From NCBI GenBank assembly GCA_003453735.1, contig DMNE01000478.1, positions 14,124 through 20,336 of the forward strand: 6,213 nt of DNA. The letters run 5' to 3'. The number at the start of each line of letters is the position of its first letter. The stretch's first letter is position 1. Source of the stretch: Nitrospiraceae bacterium (GTDB lineage: Bacteria > Nitrospirota > Thermodesulfovibrionia > Thermodesulfovibrionales > UBA9159). Below the pieces are notes generated by a model. That model was given only the letters and a program-made list of their open reading frames with translations. It ran no database searches and was not told where the DNA came from. Both the position numbers and the translations under genes were made by a program. Shown one piece after another: positions 1 to 6,091 of this stretch.

Positions 1-1
1 C

Positions 2-1246
2 CTCTGTATGCAGAGCTGCACAAGGGCCCATCTCGACAAGCCGCTTGAGATAGACATGATGGGCAAACTCGCCCTTGAGCTGCCTGCGCCCCAGAAGGAG
101 CCGCCAACCGGGCATACCATAGCAGTCATCGGCGGAGGACCGGCTGGCATGAGTGCTGCGTGGCAGCTCGCGTTAAAAGGCCATGTGGTCGATCTCTACG
201 AGTCGACGGACAAGCTCGGAGGAAAACTTGAACTCTGTATCCCGAAAGAGCGGCTTCCTCGCCAGATACTCAAAAGGGAGGTCTCACGGTTTGTAGAACT
301 CGGTGTCCGGCTTCATCTGAGCACGAAGGTGAATGGCAAGAAATTTGACGAGATATACAAAAGCCATGAGGTGGTGGTACTGGCGTGCGGCGCCCATCAG
401 CCGAGAAAGGTTTCTTTCCCTGGCTCTGAAGACCTCATTTCCGCCTATGACTTTCTGCGGGATATCAATCTGGGCAATAAGCCCGACCTGGAAGACAAAA
501 AAGTCGTTGTCATAGGTGCCGGCAACGTCGGCATGGATGTCGCCTCCGAGGCATATAACCACGGTGCTGTATCCGTAATCGCAGTCGATATCCAGAAACC
601 CGCTGCCTCCGGCGTGGAGATGGAGATTGCGAAGGCAAAGGGGACTCAGATATTCTGGCCTAAATTTACAGAGCGGTTCGATAAAAGCGAGAGGAAGATC
701 TTCTTCAAAGACGGGACATCGCTCGATGCAGACTTTGTAGTCATGTCCATCGGCGATGTGCCTCAGCTTGATTTCCTGCCTCCGGGCATCCACGTGGAAA
801 GAGGCTGGATCGCGGTGAATAATAAATACCAGACATCTGACGTAAAGGTCTATGCCATCGGGGATATCACCGGACTAGGGCTGGTGACTCATGCGATTGG
901 CCACGGCAGGATTGCAGGCGATATTATCCATTACGAGCTAATGCATGCGCCGCGATTCCCTGAAATCAAGCAGGTGATACCTTACGAGAAGATCAAGACA
1001 GAATATTACGATGTCTGCCGGGGAGATTTCGTTTCGCCGGAAGTCTCTGCGAACCGGTGCATGTCCTGCGCCACCTGCCGCGATTGCCGCATGTGCGAGG
1101 CTACCTGCTATTGGGGCGCGATCAGCAGGGTTGAGCACAGTGGCGGCTCATATGAATATGTTGTTGATGATTCCTTATGTATCGGCTGCGGCTTCTGCGC
1201 CGGCGTTTGCCCCTGCGGCGTATGGGAGATGGTCGAAAACGTTTAG
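2..1246 (+). CDS. GltD-like FAD/NAD(P)H oxidoreductase with C-terminal 4Fe-4S ferredoxin domain (5' partial)
   Basis: A flavoprotein that probably moves electrons between NAD(P)H, FAD and iron-sulfur clusters in the cytoplasm. The frame is open to the left edge with Leu-Cys codons before the first ATG at 8, so the N-terminus is almost certainly missing. The two cysteines at the edge (one just before, one at residue 4, counting from the ATG at 8) resemble the last ligands of the N-terminal cluster domain of glutamate synthase small subunits. GGGPAG at residues 42-47 is the FAD-binding Rossmann motif, with an acidic residue and LGGKL following. GAGNVG at 170-175 is the NAD(P)H-binding motif, and YAIGD near 285-289 is the second FAD contact of this superfamily. 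The tail has cysteines at 351, 354, 357, 360, 363 and 367, then CIGCGFC at 391-397 with further cysteines at 401 and 403, which is enough for two 4Fe-4S clusters. The partner and substrate are not visible. A role as the beta-like subunit of an archaeal-type glutamate synthase or a ferredoxin:NAD(P)H enzyme is inference. The family is secure, the exact function is not. Confidence 0.9.
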   Translation, partial: LCMQSCTRAHLDKPLEIDMMGKLALELPAPQKEPPTGHTIAVIGGGPAGMSAAWQLALKGHVVDLYESTDKLGGKLELCIPKERLPRQILKREVSRFVELGVRLHLSTKVNGKKFDEIYKSHEVVVLACGAHQPRKVSFPGSEDLISAYDFLRDINLGNKPDLEDKKVVVIGAGNVGMDVASEAYNHGAVSVIAVDIQKPAASGVEMEIAKAKGTQIFWPKFTERFDKSERKIFFKDGTSLDADFVVMSIGDVPQLDFLPPGIHVERGWIAVNNKYQTSDVKVYAIGDITGLGLVTHAIGHGRIAGDIIHYELMHAPRFPEIKQVIPYEKIKTEYYDVCRGDFVSPEVSANRCMSCATCRDCRMCEATCYWGAISRVEHSGGSYEYVVDDSLCIGCGFCAGVCPCGVWEMVENV

Positions 1247-1309
1247 GAAAGTGTTCTATATCCGTTTTTCGGAAGAATTAACTGGTTTCTTTGCAGCTTC
1301 AGGGTGAGC

Positions 1310-1789
1310 CTAACATTTCACTCCCCGCCTTCTTTCAGCAAGCCGCATTTCTCGCCTTTTTTTCGCTTCACGGTTTCGACGGAGTTCTTCTTCCGTTTCT
1401 AGGATAAGGGGAGGAACTTCTGCAGGGTGGTTATCTTTGTCCAGGGCAACAAAGGTCAGATAGGCAGAAGCTGTGTGCCTGACTTCCCCCGTCCTAATGG
1501 TTTCAGCTTCCACCCGAACGCCGATCTCCATTGATGTTTTACCAACCATATTTAAACTCCCTTTAAAAGTAAGGAGATCTCCAACAAACGCGGGACAATG
1601 GAAATGCAGTCTATCGATAGATGCCGTTACCACGTTGCAACGGGCATGTCTGCTGGCAACGACGCCGGCAGTGGTATCGATGTGCTTCATGATAACGCCG
1701 CCATGAACGTTTCCCGCAGGATTCACGTCCTGAGATACCATCACCTGAGCAATAATAACGCTGCTTTCTCTCACCTTTTTGCCTTCCAT
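1310..1789 (-). CDS. Hotdog-fold acyl-CoA thioesterase (YciA/BACH-like)
   Basis: Probably hydrolyses acyl-CoA to free fatty acid and CoA in the cytoplasm. The 159-residue protein has the single-hotdog arrangement of the acyl-CoA hydrolase family. The sequence around NPAGNVHGG (residues 23-31) followed by the helix ending in Asp38 matches the family active-site region, where Asn (here N23) and Asp (here D38) are the expected catalytic pair. A beta-strand stretch VVTASIDRLHF follows, as in YciA/YkhA proteins. The last ~30 residues are a highly charged Arg/Lys/Glu helix, a common tail in BACH-type enzymes. The start is supported by AGGGAG (minus strand, plus positions 1795-1800), 5 nt before the ATG. 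It is convergent with the upstream flavoprotein across a 63-nt gap and divergent from the methyltransferase. Substrate chain length cannot be read from sequence. Confidence 0.92.
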   Translation of the reverse strand: MEGKKVRESSVIIAQVMVSQDVNPAGNVHGGVIMKHIDTTAGVVASRHARCNVVTASIDRLHFHCPAFVGDLLTFKGSLNMVGKTSMEIGVRVEAETIRTGEVRHTASAYLTFVALDKDNHPAEVPPLILETEEELRRNREAKKRREMRLAERRRGVKC

Positions 1790-1857
1790 TTTCTCTCCCT
1801 TTGCTCCGTTTCATATCAATCAGTAAATGATTCTTCCCCAATCCTGTGAGCTTACTC

Positions 1858-1866
1858 ATTATAGCA
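1858..1866 (-). promoter_or_regulatory. Extended -10 promoter for the thioesterase gene
   Basis: Reading the minus strand, these bases are TGCTATAAT, a perfect extended -10 element (TGn plus TATAAT). No good -35 hexamer lies 16-19 bp upstream, which is typical of extended -10 promoters. Transcription would begin near 1851, giving a leader of about 60 nt that carries the thioesterase ribosome binding site. Assignment is by motif only. Confidence 0.55.
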
Positions 1867-1921
1867 AATCTTGGTTCGCAGACCTTTTGCTGAACGTTTC
1901 ATTCCTGATGCAGGCCGGCTC

Positions 1922-1950
1922 TTGACCATTTTCTCTTTTCGTGCAAAACT
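1922..1950 (+). promoter_or_regulatory. Candidate promoter for the O-methyltransferase gene
   Basis: TTGACC (1922-1927) is a 5/6 match to the -35 hexamer. After a 17-bp spacer comes AAAACT (1945-1950), a 3/6 match to -10, preceded by TGC (1942-1944), which could act as an extended -10 TGn. The implied transcript would start near 1957, only about 12 nt before the GTG start and overlapping the AAGG ribosome-binding stretch, so the site is weakly supported. Confidence 0.28.
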
Positions 1951-1968
1951 ATCCAAAAGGATTGTAGC

Positions 1969-2595
1969 GTGATAACAATCACAGAGCCGAAAATCGAGAA
2001 GTATTTGATGAAGCTGTCGCGCGAGGCTGACCGGCATATCCTTGAAATGGAGAGGATCGCGAAGCAGAGAGACTTCCCTATTGTCGACAGGCTTGTTGGA
2101 CGTTTATTGTTCGTTCTCACAAAACTGAAAAACCCCAAACTCATTGTTGAGCTCGGTTCCGGGTTCGGCTATTCTGCATACTGGTTCGCAAGGGCTTTAG
2201 AGAAGGGACGGGTCGTCTTGATTGATACTCTGCAAGACAATATCGACTATGCAAAGAAAACCTTCCAGCAGGCCAGACTTGCACACAAGGCCGAGTTCAG
2301 AGTCGGCAATGCGATAGAAAGAGCAAAAGACTATAACAATATCGACATACTCTTCATCGACATAGACAAACACCAGTACCTTGAAGCGGTTCAGAAATTA
2401 CTGGCGAATCTTAACGACAATGCCCTCATCATTGCGGATAACTCCTTGTGGCACGGAAGGGTTGTCGGAAAGAAAAGAGATAGGGATACCGTCGGTATTA
2501 GAAAATTCAACGAATATCTTTTCTCCCACAGAGACTTTTTTACGACAGTCCTGCCCCTTCGTGACGGGGTTCTTGTCGCCTATAAACTATCGTGA
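1969..2595 (+). CDS. Class I SAM-dependent O-methyltransferase (family 3, YrrM/TrmR-like)
   Basis: Transfers a methyl group from S-adenosylmethionine to a hydroxyl oxygen, with a divalent metal. The 208-residue length is normal for the family. Motif I is ELGSGFGYS at residues 61-69, the SAM-binding glycine loop. The acidic residue ending the next strand is Asp86. FIDIDKHQY at 129-137 and ADNSLWHG at 156-163 match the family's metal-binding segments; D131, D157 and N158 are the expected metal ligands, with the same 26-residue spacing as in YrrM-type enzymes. The start codon is GTG, with AAGG at 1957-1960, 8 nt upstream. Bacterial relatives include TrmR, which methylates 5-hydroxyuridine at tRNA position 34, but others act on catechol-like small molecules, and sequence alone does not decide. 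It ends 11 nt before the stop of the convergent SDR gene. Confidence 0.9.
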   Translation: MITITEPKIEKYLMKLSREADRHILEMERIAKQRDFPIVDRLVGRLLFVLTKLKNPKLIVELGSGFGYSAYWFARALEKGRVVLIDTLQDNIDYAKKTFQQARLAHKAEFRVGNAIERAKDYNNIDILFIDIDKHQYLEAVQKLLANLNDNALIIADNSLWHGRVVGKKRDRDTVGIRKFNEYLFSHRDFFTTVLPLRDGVLVAYKLS

Positions 2596-2606
2596 AATTC
2601 GGGCGA

Positions 2607-3470
2607 TTAACTCGGCTTCACTAAATCTATTATTGCCGTTTCTATCTCCGGAAACTGAAAGACAAATCCGCTCTCGGTAAGCCTCTTTGGCAGGGCGTGT
2701 TGGCCCGACGTCAAGAGTATGGCTGCGTCACCGAGCTTCAGTTTGACGGCAAAACCTGGAATGCGCATGAAGGTCGGCCTATGGAGGGCTTTTCCGAGCG
2801 CCTTGCTCAACCCGGCATTCGTTGTCGGATTCGGTGCTGTGAGGTTATAAATCCCCTCATACTGCTCATTTTCTATGGCCGTGAGGTAAGCCCTGATGAG
2901 GTCTTCAATGTGCACCCACGAGAAAGGTTGTTTCCCATCGCCGACAACTCCGCCCAGGCCAGTCCGAAAGGGTACAAGCATCTTTTGCAGTGGTCCCCCA
3001 TCTGGGCCGAGCACCACGCCCAGGCGAAAGATCATCATCCTGATCCCGGCCTCTTTAGCCTTGAGGGCCTCCTGCTCCCATTGAAAGGCCAATTTGCCGA
3101 GAAAGTCCGTTGCGTAATTCGTATCTTCCTCGGTGTGAACTCCTTCAGCTCTGTATATGCCAACAGCAGAGGCGGAGATGAAGAGGCGGGGCTTTTGAGG
3201 GATCTCTTTGAGGGCTAGGACGATCCTCTTTGTCGTATCGATCCTGCTGCTGACGATTTGCTTCTTATATTCTTCCGTCCATCGAGTCGCTATAGTGGTC
3301 CCTGCCAAGTTGATTACAACATCGACGTGTTCGAATTTCCTCAACCAGATCTCATCTTCGAGCGAGAAATCATCACGCCTGAGAGGGATTACCTTCCAGC
3401 CTTTATTCTCAAAGGCCCTCGTGAGATGACTTCCGATGAAGCCTGTCGCTCCACTCATCGCGATATTCAC
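2607..3470 (-). CDS. TIGR01777-type epimerase / extended SDR NAD(P)-binding protein (YfcH-like)
   Basis: A nucleotide-sugar-epimerase-like member of the extended short-chain dehydrogenase family; the physiological substrate of TIGR01777/YfcH proteins is unknown. The N-terminus carries GATGFIG at residues 7-13, the Rossmann dinucleotide-binding motif, and LRR at 30-32 is consistent with NADP(H) preference. NLAGTTIATRWTEEYK (54-69) and SSRIDTT (74-80) are signature stretches of this family. SASAVGIY at 99-106 holds the candidate catalytic Ser and Tyr; the usual YxxxK pattern is not obvious. The last ~50 residues, with LTSGQHALPKRLTESGF, match the C-terminal DUF1731 domain. Length 287 is close to the family norm of about 300. 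The GTG at 3470 is chosen because it begins the first beta strand; an in-frame ATG lies 12 nt downstream at 3458. It is the last gene of the minus-strand unit, 66 nt after the DUF2007 gene, with a hairpin just before its start. Confidence 0.9.
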   Translation of the reverse strand: MNIAMSGATGFIGSHLTRAFENKGWKVIPLRRDDFSLEDEIWLRKFEHVDVVINLAGTTIATRWTEEYKKQIVSSRIDTTKRIVLALKEIPQKPRLFISASAVGIYRAEGVHTEEDTNYATDFLGKLAFQWEQEALKAKEAGIRMMIFRLGVVLGPDGGPLQKMLVPFRTGLGGVVGDGKQPFSWVHIEDLIRAYLTAIENEQYEGIYNLTAPNPTTNAGLSKALGKALHRPTFMRIPGFAVKLKLGDAAILLTSGQHALPKRLTESGFVFQFPEIETAIIDLVKPS

Positions 3471-3479
3471 AGAAGGTTT

Positions 3480-3496
3480 TCTCTCGCAGCGAGAGA
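3480..3496 (-). repeat. Perfect 7-bp inverted repeat upstream of the SDR start
   Basis: TCTCTCG and CGAGAGA are perfect complements separated by a 3-nt loop. The structure lies 9 nt before the GTG start of the SDR gene, inside the minus-strand transcript. Its downstream arm carries the only purine-rich GAGAGA stretch that could serve as a ribosome binding site. It is not followed by a U-run in the minus-strand RNA (AAAACC follows), so it is not a classical terminator. A role in start-site occlusion or RNA processing is inference. Confidence 0.5.
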
Positions 3497-3536
3497 GCCG
3501 GGGGATCTCTGTACAAAAGAAAGGCGTAAGGCTCCG

Positions 3537-3800
3537 CTAATCAATCTGTTCGCGCTCATTTCCCTCCTTGATTACGTTCTCTGCTGTTTCTTCATCTTCT
3601 TTTCTCACTAAAATCTTGATCTCCCCCATCCTTCCGATATTTACCGGATAGGGGCTCACTTTGGAAGAACGCAAAACAACAGGAATCCCTCCGCTTTCGA
3701 GAAGGTCTTTAATCATCTCAGCCTCAAGCGGGTCATACGTCATAAGGATCTCAACCCAGTCTTCGGTCACAAATTCACTATATCGCTGAAAGGAAGCCAT
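3537..3800 (-). CDS. Small DUF2007-domain protein
   Basis: An 87-residue soluble protein with the DUF2007 ('putative signal transducing protein') pattern: a strand reading WVEILMTYDPLEAEMIKDLL, then ESGGIPVVLRSS, then GEIKILVRKEDEETAENVI. These fit the beta-alpha-beta layout typical of the family, in which a PxEAxxxxxLLExxGIP signature is followed by a V-x-V-x-x-EDxxxA strand-helix. No function is established for stand-alone members; some are thought to be regulatory or protein-binding. The ATG at 3800 is preferred because it lies 1 nt after the TGA of the transporter (TGA-C-ATG), which points to translational coupling. An in-frame ATG at 3827 would add nine residues and overlap the transporter; neither has a strong Shine-Dalgarno sequence. 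Confidence 0.78.
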   Translation of the reverse strand: MASFQRYSEFVTEDWVEILMTYDPLEAEMIKDLLESGGIPVVLRSSKVSPYPVNIGRMGEIKILVRKEDEETAENVIKEGNEREQID

Positions 3801-3801
3801 G

Positions 3802-5061
3802 TCAAACTGCCGGGCGGTGAGGACCATTCCGAGGTCTCTTCAAAAAGCAGGCGAGCACAATAGCAATACCTGCAGAGGCTGCGGCCATAGAAAAGCTGCC
3901 CGAAAAACTTCCGGTCTTTTCAGCGAGGAGCCCTGCCATAGCAGGCCCGGCAATCTGGCCGAAACCAAAGATAAAGGTCATCAAACCGAATGCTTGGCCA
4001 GTCTTATGGGCTCCCACGTAATCACCAGCGGCAGCAACCATTATTGACGGTATGCTCCAGGCAACAATGCCGTAGGAGAAGATAGAGAGGGAGAGAAATA
4101 CGCCAGGCAGTCCCGAGGCGATAAGGAGATAGGAGAGCATCTGAAGGAAAAAGACGATTATGAGTCCCGGTTTTCTCCCGAGTTTGTCGGACAAGCTGCC
4201 AAAGGCAGGGCCCGAAAAGAGGCTTAAGAAGCCTATCCATGCCCAGAGATTACCGGCCTTCGATTCGGGAAACCCTCGCTCTTTAACCAGCGTGGTGACG
4301 AAAAAGGTTGCATAAATAACATAGCTATATCCGAAGAGAAAGTAAATAGCACCGAGATGATAAATGACCTTTTTTTTGTAAATGTTCGCTTTCATTTTAT
4401 CGATTATCTGAGAGTAAAAAGGTGCGGTATCATCACTTCCAATCGCCCTTAGCCCTTTCTCCTCGGGCGCATTCCTGATGAGGAAATGGCTGATAAAGGC
4501 GACTATCACTACGATGCACCCTAAAGCCAGCCAGCTGATCCTCCAGCCATCCGAGCCGGCCAGCCTGTTGATGAAGGGGAGTAGTTTTCCTGAGATGATG
4601 ATGGCAAAACCGCTCCCAATGACGATGAAGCCCGCTGCCTTTCCCCTTTTTGTATGGGTGAACCAGTGCGCGACCAAGCCCATGACCGGTACATTGGTTG
4701 CGCCGCTCCCGATGCCGGTTAGGAAATACAGTACAAGCACGTAAGCAAACGTTCTCGCCTGACTGACCAGGATCATCGAAATTCCTACAAGCAGCAACGC
4801 GGCGAAGATGAGTCGCCGTGCACCTGTCCTGACAGCTGAGAATCCGCTAACAAGGACCGAAATGAGGTATCCTAAGAAATTAGCAGTGCTGATAAAACCC
4901 ATCTGGGAATAGGTAAGCCGCAGCGTCGATGCCATGGAAGGCAGAAGCATGCCGAGAGCGAAACGGCCCAAACCAAGGCCTGCGAAGATACAGAGCGTGC
5001 CGGTAAAAACGATGACCCAGCCGTAATGGAAAGGTGGTCTGTCTTGAGAATTTTGCACCAT
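3802..5061 (-). CDS. MFS transporter, YbfB/YjiJ-like
   Basis: An inner-membrane secondary transporter of the major facilitator superfamily; the substrate is unknown. The 419 residues contain about twelve hydrophobic segments, with a hydrophilic central loop around residues 195-225 (APEEKGLRAIGSDD and following) separating two six-helix halves. The N-terminal pattern HYGWVIV, then GLGLGRFALGMLLPSM and STANFLGYLISVL, resembles the YbfB/YjiJ group. GSLSDKLGRKPG at 288-299 is the canonical MFS motif A in the loop between helices 8 and 9; the equivalent loop between helices 2 and 3 (VRTGARR) is degenerate. The ATG at 5061 puts the first membrane helix near residue 13, as expected. There is no clear ribosome binding site, and TATATT lies about 8-13 nt upstream, so the message may be leaderless or nearly so. 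It heads the unit with the DUF2007 and SDR genes. Confidence 0.9.
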   Translation of the reverse strand: MVQNSQDRPPFHYGWVIVFTGTLCIFAGLGLGRFALGMLLPSMASTLRLTYSQMGFISTANFLGYLISVLVSGFSAVRTGARRLIFAALLLVGISMILVSQARTFAYVLVLYFLTGIGSGATNVPVMGLVAHWFTHTKRGKAAGFIVIGSGFAIIISGKLLPFINRLAGSDGWRISWLALGCIVVIVAFISHFLIRNAPEEKGLRAIGSDDTAPFYSQIIDKMKANIYKKKVIYHLGAIYFLFGYSYVIYATFFVTTLVKERGFPESKAGNLWAWIGFLSLFSGPAFGSLSDKLGRKPGLIIVFFLQMLSYLLIASGLPGVFLSLSIFSYGIVAWSIPSIMVAAAGDYVGAHKTGQAFGLMTFIFGFGQIAGPAMAGLLAEKTGSFSGSFSMAAASAGIAIVLACFLKRPRNGPHRPAV

Positions 5062-5068
5062 AAGCCAA

Positions 5069-5074
5069 AATATA
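5069..5074 (-). promoter_or_regulatory. Candidate -10 element for the MFS unit
   Basis: On the minus strand these bases read TATATT, a 5/6 match to the -10 consensus. Transcription would start within a few bases of the ATG at 5061, implying a very short or absent leader. No convincing -35 hexamer is present at 16-18 bp, so support is weak. Confidence 0.25.
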
Positions 5075-5154
5075 CCATGTGTCTTGGGGAAAGCGGAAGA
5101 GGACCGATCGTAAAGCGTTTCCCTTTGGATGGATACGAAAACTGTACGGGGAGC

Positions 5155-5193
5155 TTGACATGCTATCTAAAATTTGCCGTGTTTATGTATAAT
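5155..5193 (+). promoter_or_regulatory. Candidate gspC promoter elements (unusual spacing)
   Basis: TTGACA at 5155-5160 is a perfect -35 hexamer and TATAAT at 5188-5193 a perfect -10 hexamer, but they are 27 bp apart, about 10 bp too many for normal sigma-70 use. TATAAT is also the left half of a 10-bp palindrome (5188-5197). If TATAAT is used alone, the transcript starts near 5200, leaving a leader of about 10 nt before the gspC ATG. The two hexamers may belong to different promoters or be coincidental. Confidence 0.3.
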
Positions 5194-5203
5194 TATATGC
5201 AGA

Positions 5204-5221
5204 AACGTTATGCATAACGTT
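5204..5221. repeat. Perfect 18-bp palindrome over the gspC start codon
   Basis: AACGTTATGCATAACGTT is identical to its own reverse complement over all 18 bases, centred between 5212 and 5213. The gspC ATG (5210-5212) lies in its left half. It is 10 bp downstream of the TATAAT at 5188-5193, the position expected for an operator that blocks transcription initiation. In RNA it could fold over the start codon instead. The binding protein, if any, is unknown. Confidence 0.6.
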
Positions 5222-6079
5222 ACCGTTAAATCGCGATACTCGATGTTGCTCGCTGTACTGAACGTAACCATCGGGCTTGTTTTGCTTTTTTCTTTCTTAA
5301 TCCTCGTGCGGGACAGCATCGCCCCGGGATATAAGAGCATCGTGAAGGCTCTTCCTTCCCGGCAGTCCGATTCTATGGCTGCCAGGAAAAGCCTTCAGGA
5401 TTACGAACTTATTCTCAAAGACAGTCCCCTTGGCTTGCCTCCTGCTCCGTTGATACCTCTTTCCGGTTCCCAGGAAAAAACTGGCTCTCGAACCGATATT
5501 ACTCTCATCGGAACGATTTCCGGGCAGCAACGATATAGTTACGCCATCTTTTCCGACAGTAGCGGCGGACAAGAAGTCTATAAGGTTGGTGAGACAATTC
5601 CGGGTGTGGGGACACTGGGGAGAGTGGACAAGGACAAAGTCTCCATCAGGGGAAGCGGCAAGCTCGTGGATATTCCTCTTGCAGATATCGTGAAGATAAC
5701 GGAGGTCAGTGCTCAGGCGGGTAATCTAAAGCAGGGTGATTTTGTAAGGAGCCTGGGAGGCGGCACGTATATTGTCGATCAGAAGAAGGTGCAGCAGGCA
5801 ATAGAAAATCCCAGCCAGTTAATGACCGATGCGCGGCTACAACCCAATTTCAAAGACGGCAATCAAGAGGGTTTTACCCTCCGTGACGTGAAGAGCGGTG
5901 GCATATACCAGAGCCTTGGGCTTCAGAACGGTGATGTTCTTTTACGGATTAATGACTATAATATTTCGAATCCCGAGAGTGCGTTACAGGCATTTACCGC
6001 CTTGAGAGGGATGGACAGGATCCAACTCGATATCGTGCGAAACGACGCAAGGACGACTCTGACCTATCAATTACGATGA
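5210..6079 (+). CDS. gspC: Type II secretion system inner-membrane protein GspC
   Basis: GspC links the inner-membrane platform of the type II secretion system to the outer-membrane secretin GspD. From the ATG at 5210 the protein has 289 residues: a short cytoplasmic N-terminus, one membrane helix (about 12-34), a periplasmic linker rich in Ser and Pro, an HR domain (about 96-165, beginning DITLIGTISG and including YKVGETIPG) and a C-terminal PDZ domain (about 218-289, with GFTLRDVKSGG, LGLQNGDVLLRIN and a final LTYQLR strand). This order is diagnostic for GspC. An in-frame TTG at 5174 would add twelve Cys/Ile-rich residues and is less likely; an ATG at 5243 would leave almost no cytoplasmic tail. 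None of the starts has a good ribosome binding site. The pre-HR segment reads YELILKDSPLGLPP rather than the commoner motif with an Asn-Leu/Ile-Phe core. A likely gspD follows after 12 nt. Confidence 0.9.
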   Translation: MHNVTVKSRYSMLLAVLNVTIGLVLLFSFLILVRDSIAPGYKSIVKALPSRQSDSMAARKSLQDYELILKDSPLGLPPAPLIPLSGSQEKTGSRTDITLIGTISGQQRYSYAIFSDSSGGQEVYKVGETIPGVGTLGRVDKDKVSIRGSGKLVDIPLADIVKITEVSAQAGNLKQGDFVRSLGGGTYIVDQKKVQQAIENPSQLMTDARLQPNFKDGNQEGFTLRDVKSGGIYQSLGLQNGDVLLRINDYNISNPESALQAFTALRGMDRIQLDIVRNDARTTLTYQLR

Positions 6080-6091
6080 AAAGTGAGGGTG

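Noticed and set aside
2..15. CTCTG/CAGAG inverted repeat at the left edge
   Set aside because: Five-bp arms inside coding sequence, explained by codon choice around conserved cysteine codons.
284..793. 169-codon open frame on the minus strand
   Set aside because: It lies entirely inside and antisense to the flavoprotein, whose Rossmann motifs are clear; the antisense translation shows no recognisable domain.
1261..1273. Possible terminator hairpin TCCG-TTTTT-CGGA between the convergent flavoprotein and thioesterase genes
   Set aside because: The stem is only 4 bp and the T-run is in the loop, not downstream; too weak to call.
1863..1891. AGCAAA/TTTGCT inverted repeat beside the thioesterase promoter
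   Set aside because: Six-bp arms with a 17-nt spacer are expected often by chance; no second copy or conserved half-site seen.
1852..2144. Small minus-strand open frames between the thioesterase and methyltransferase genes
   Set aside because: They overlap the methyltransferase start antisense, have no ribosome binding site or recognisable motif, and cover the promoter region of the divergent pair.
2576..2606. TCGCC/GGCGA inverted repeat across the convergent gap between the methyltransferase and SDR genes
   Set aside because: A 5-bp stem with a 21-nt loop and no T-run; not a credible bidirectional terminator.
2697..3218. 173-codon open frame on the plus strand
   Set aside because: Antisense to the SDR gene, whose family motifs are intact; the predicted product has no domain signature.
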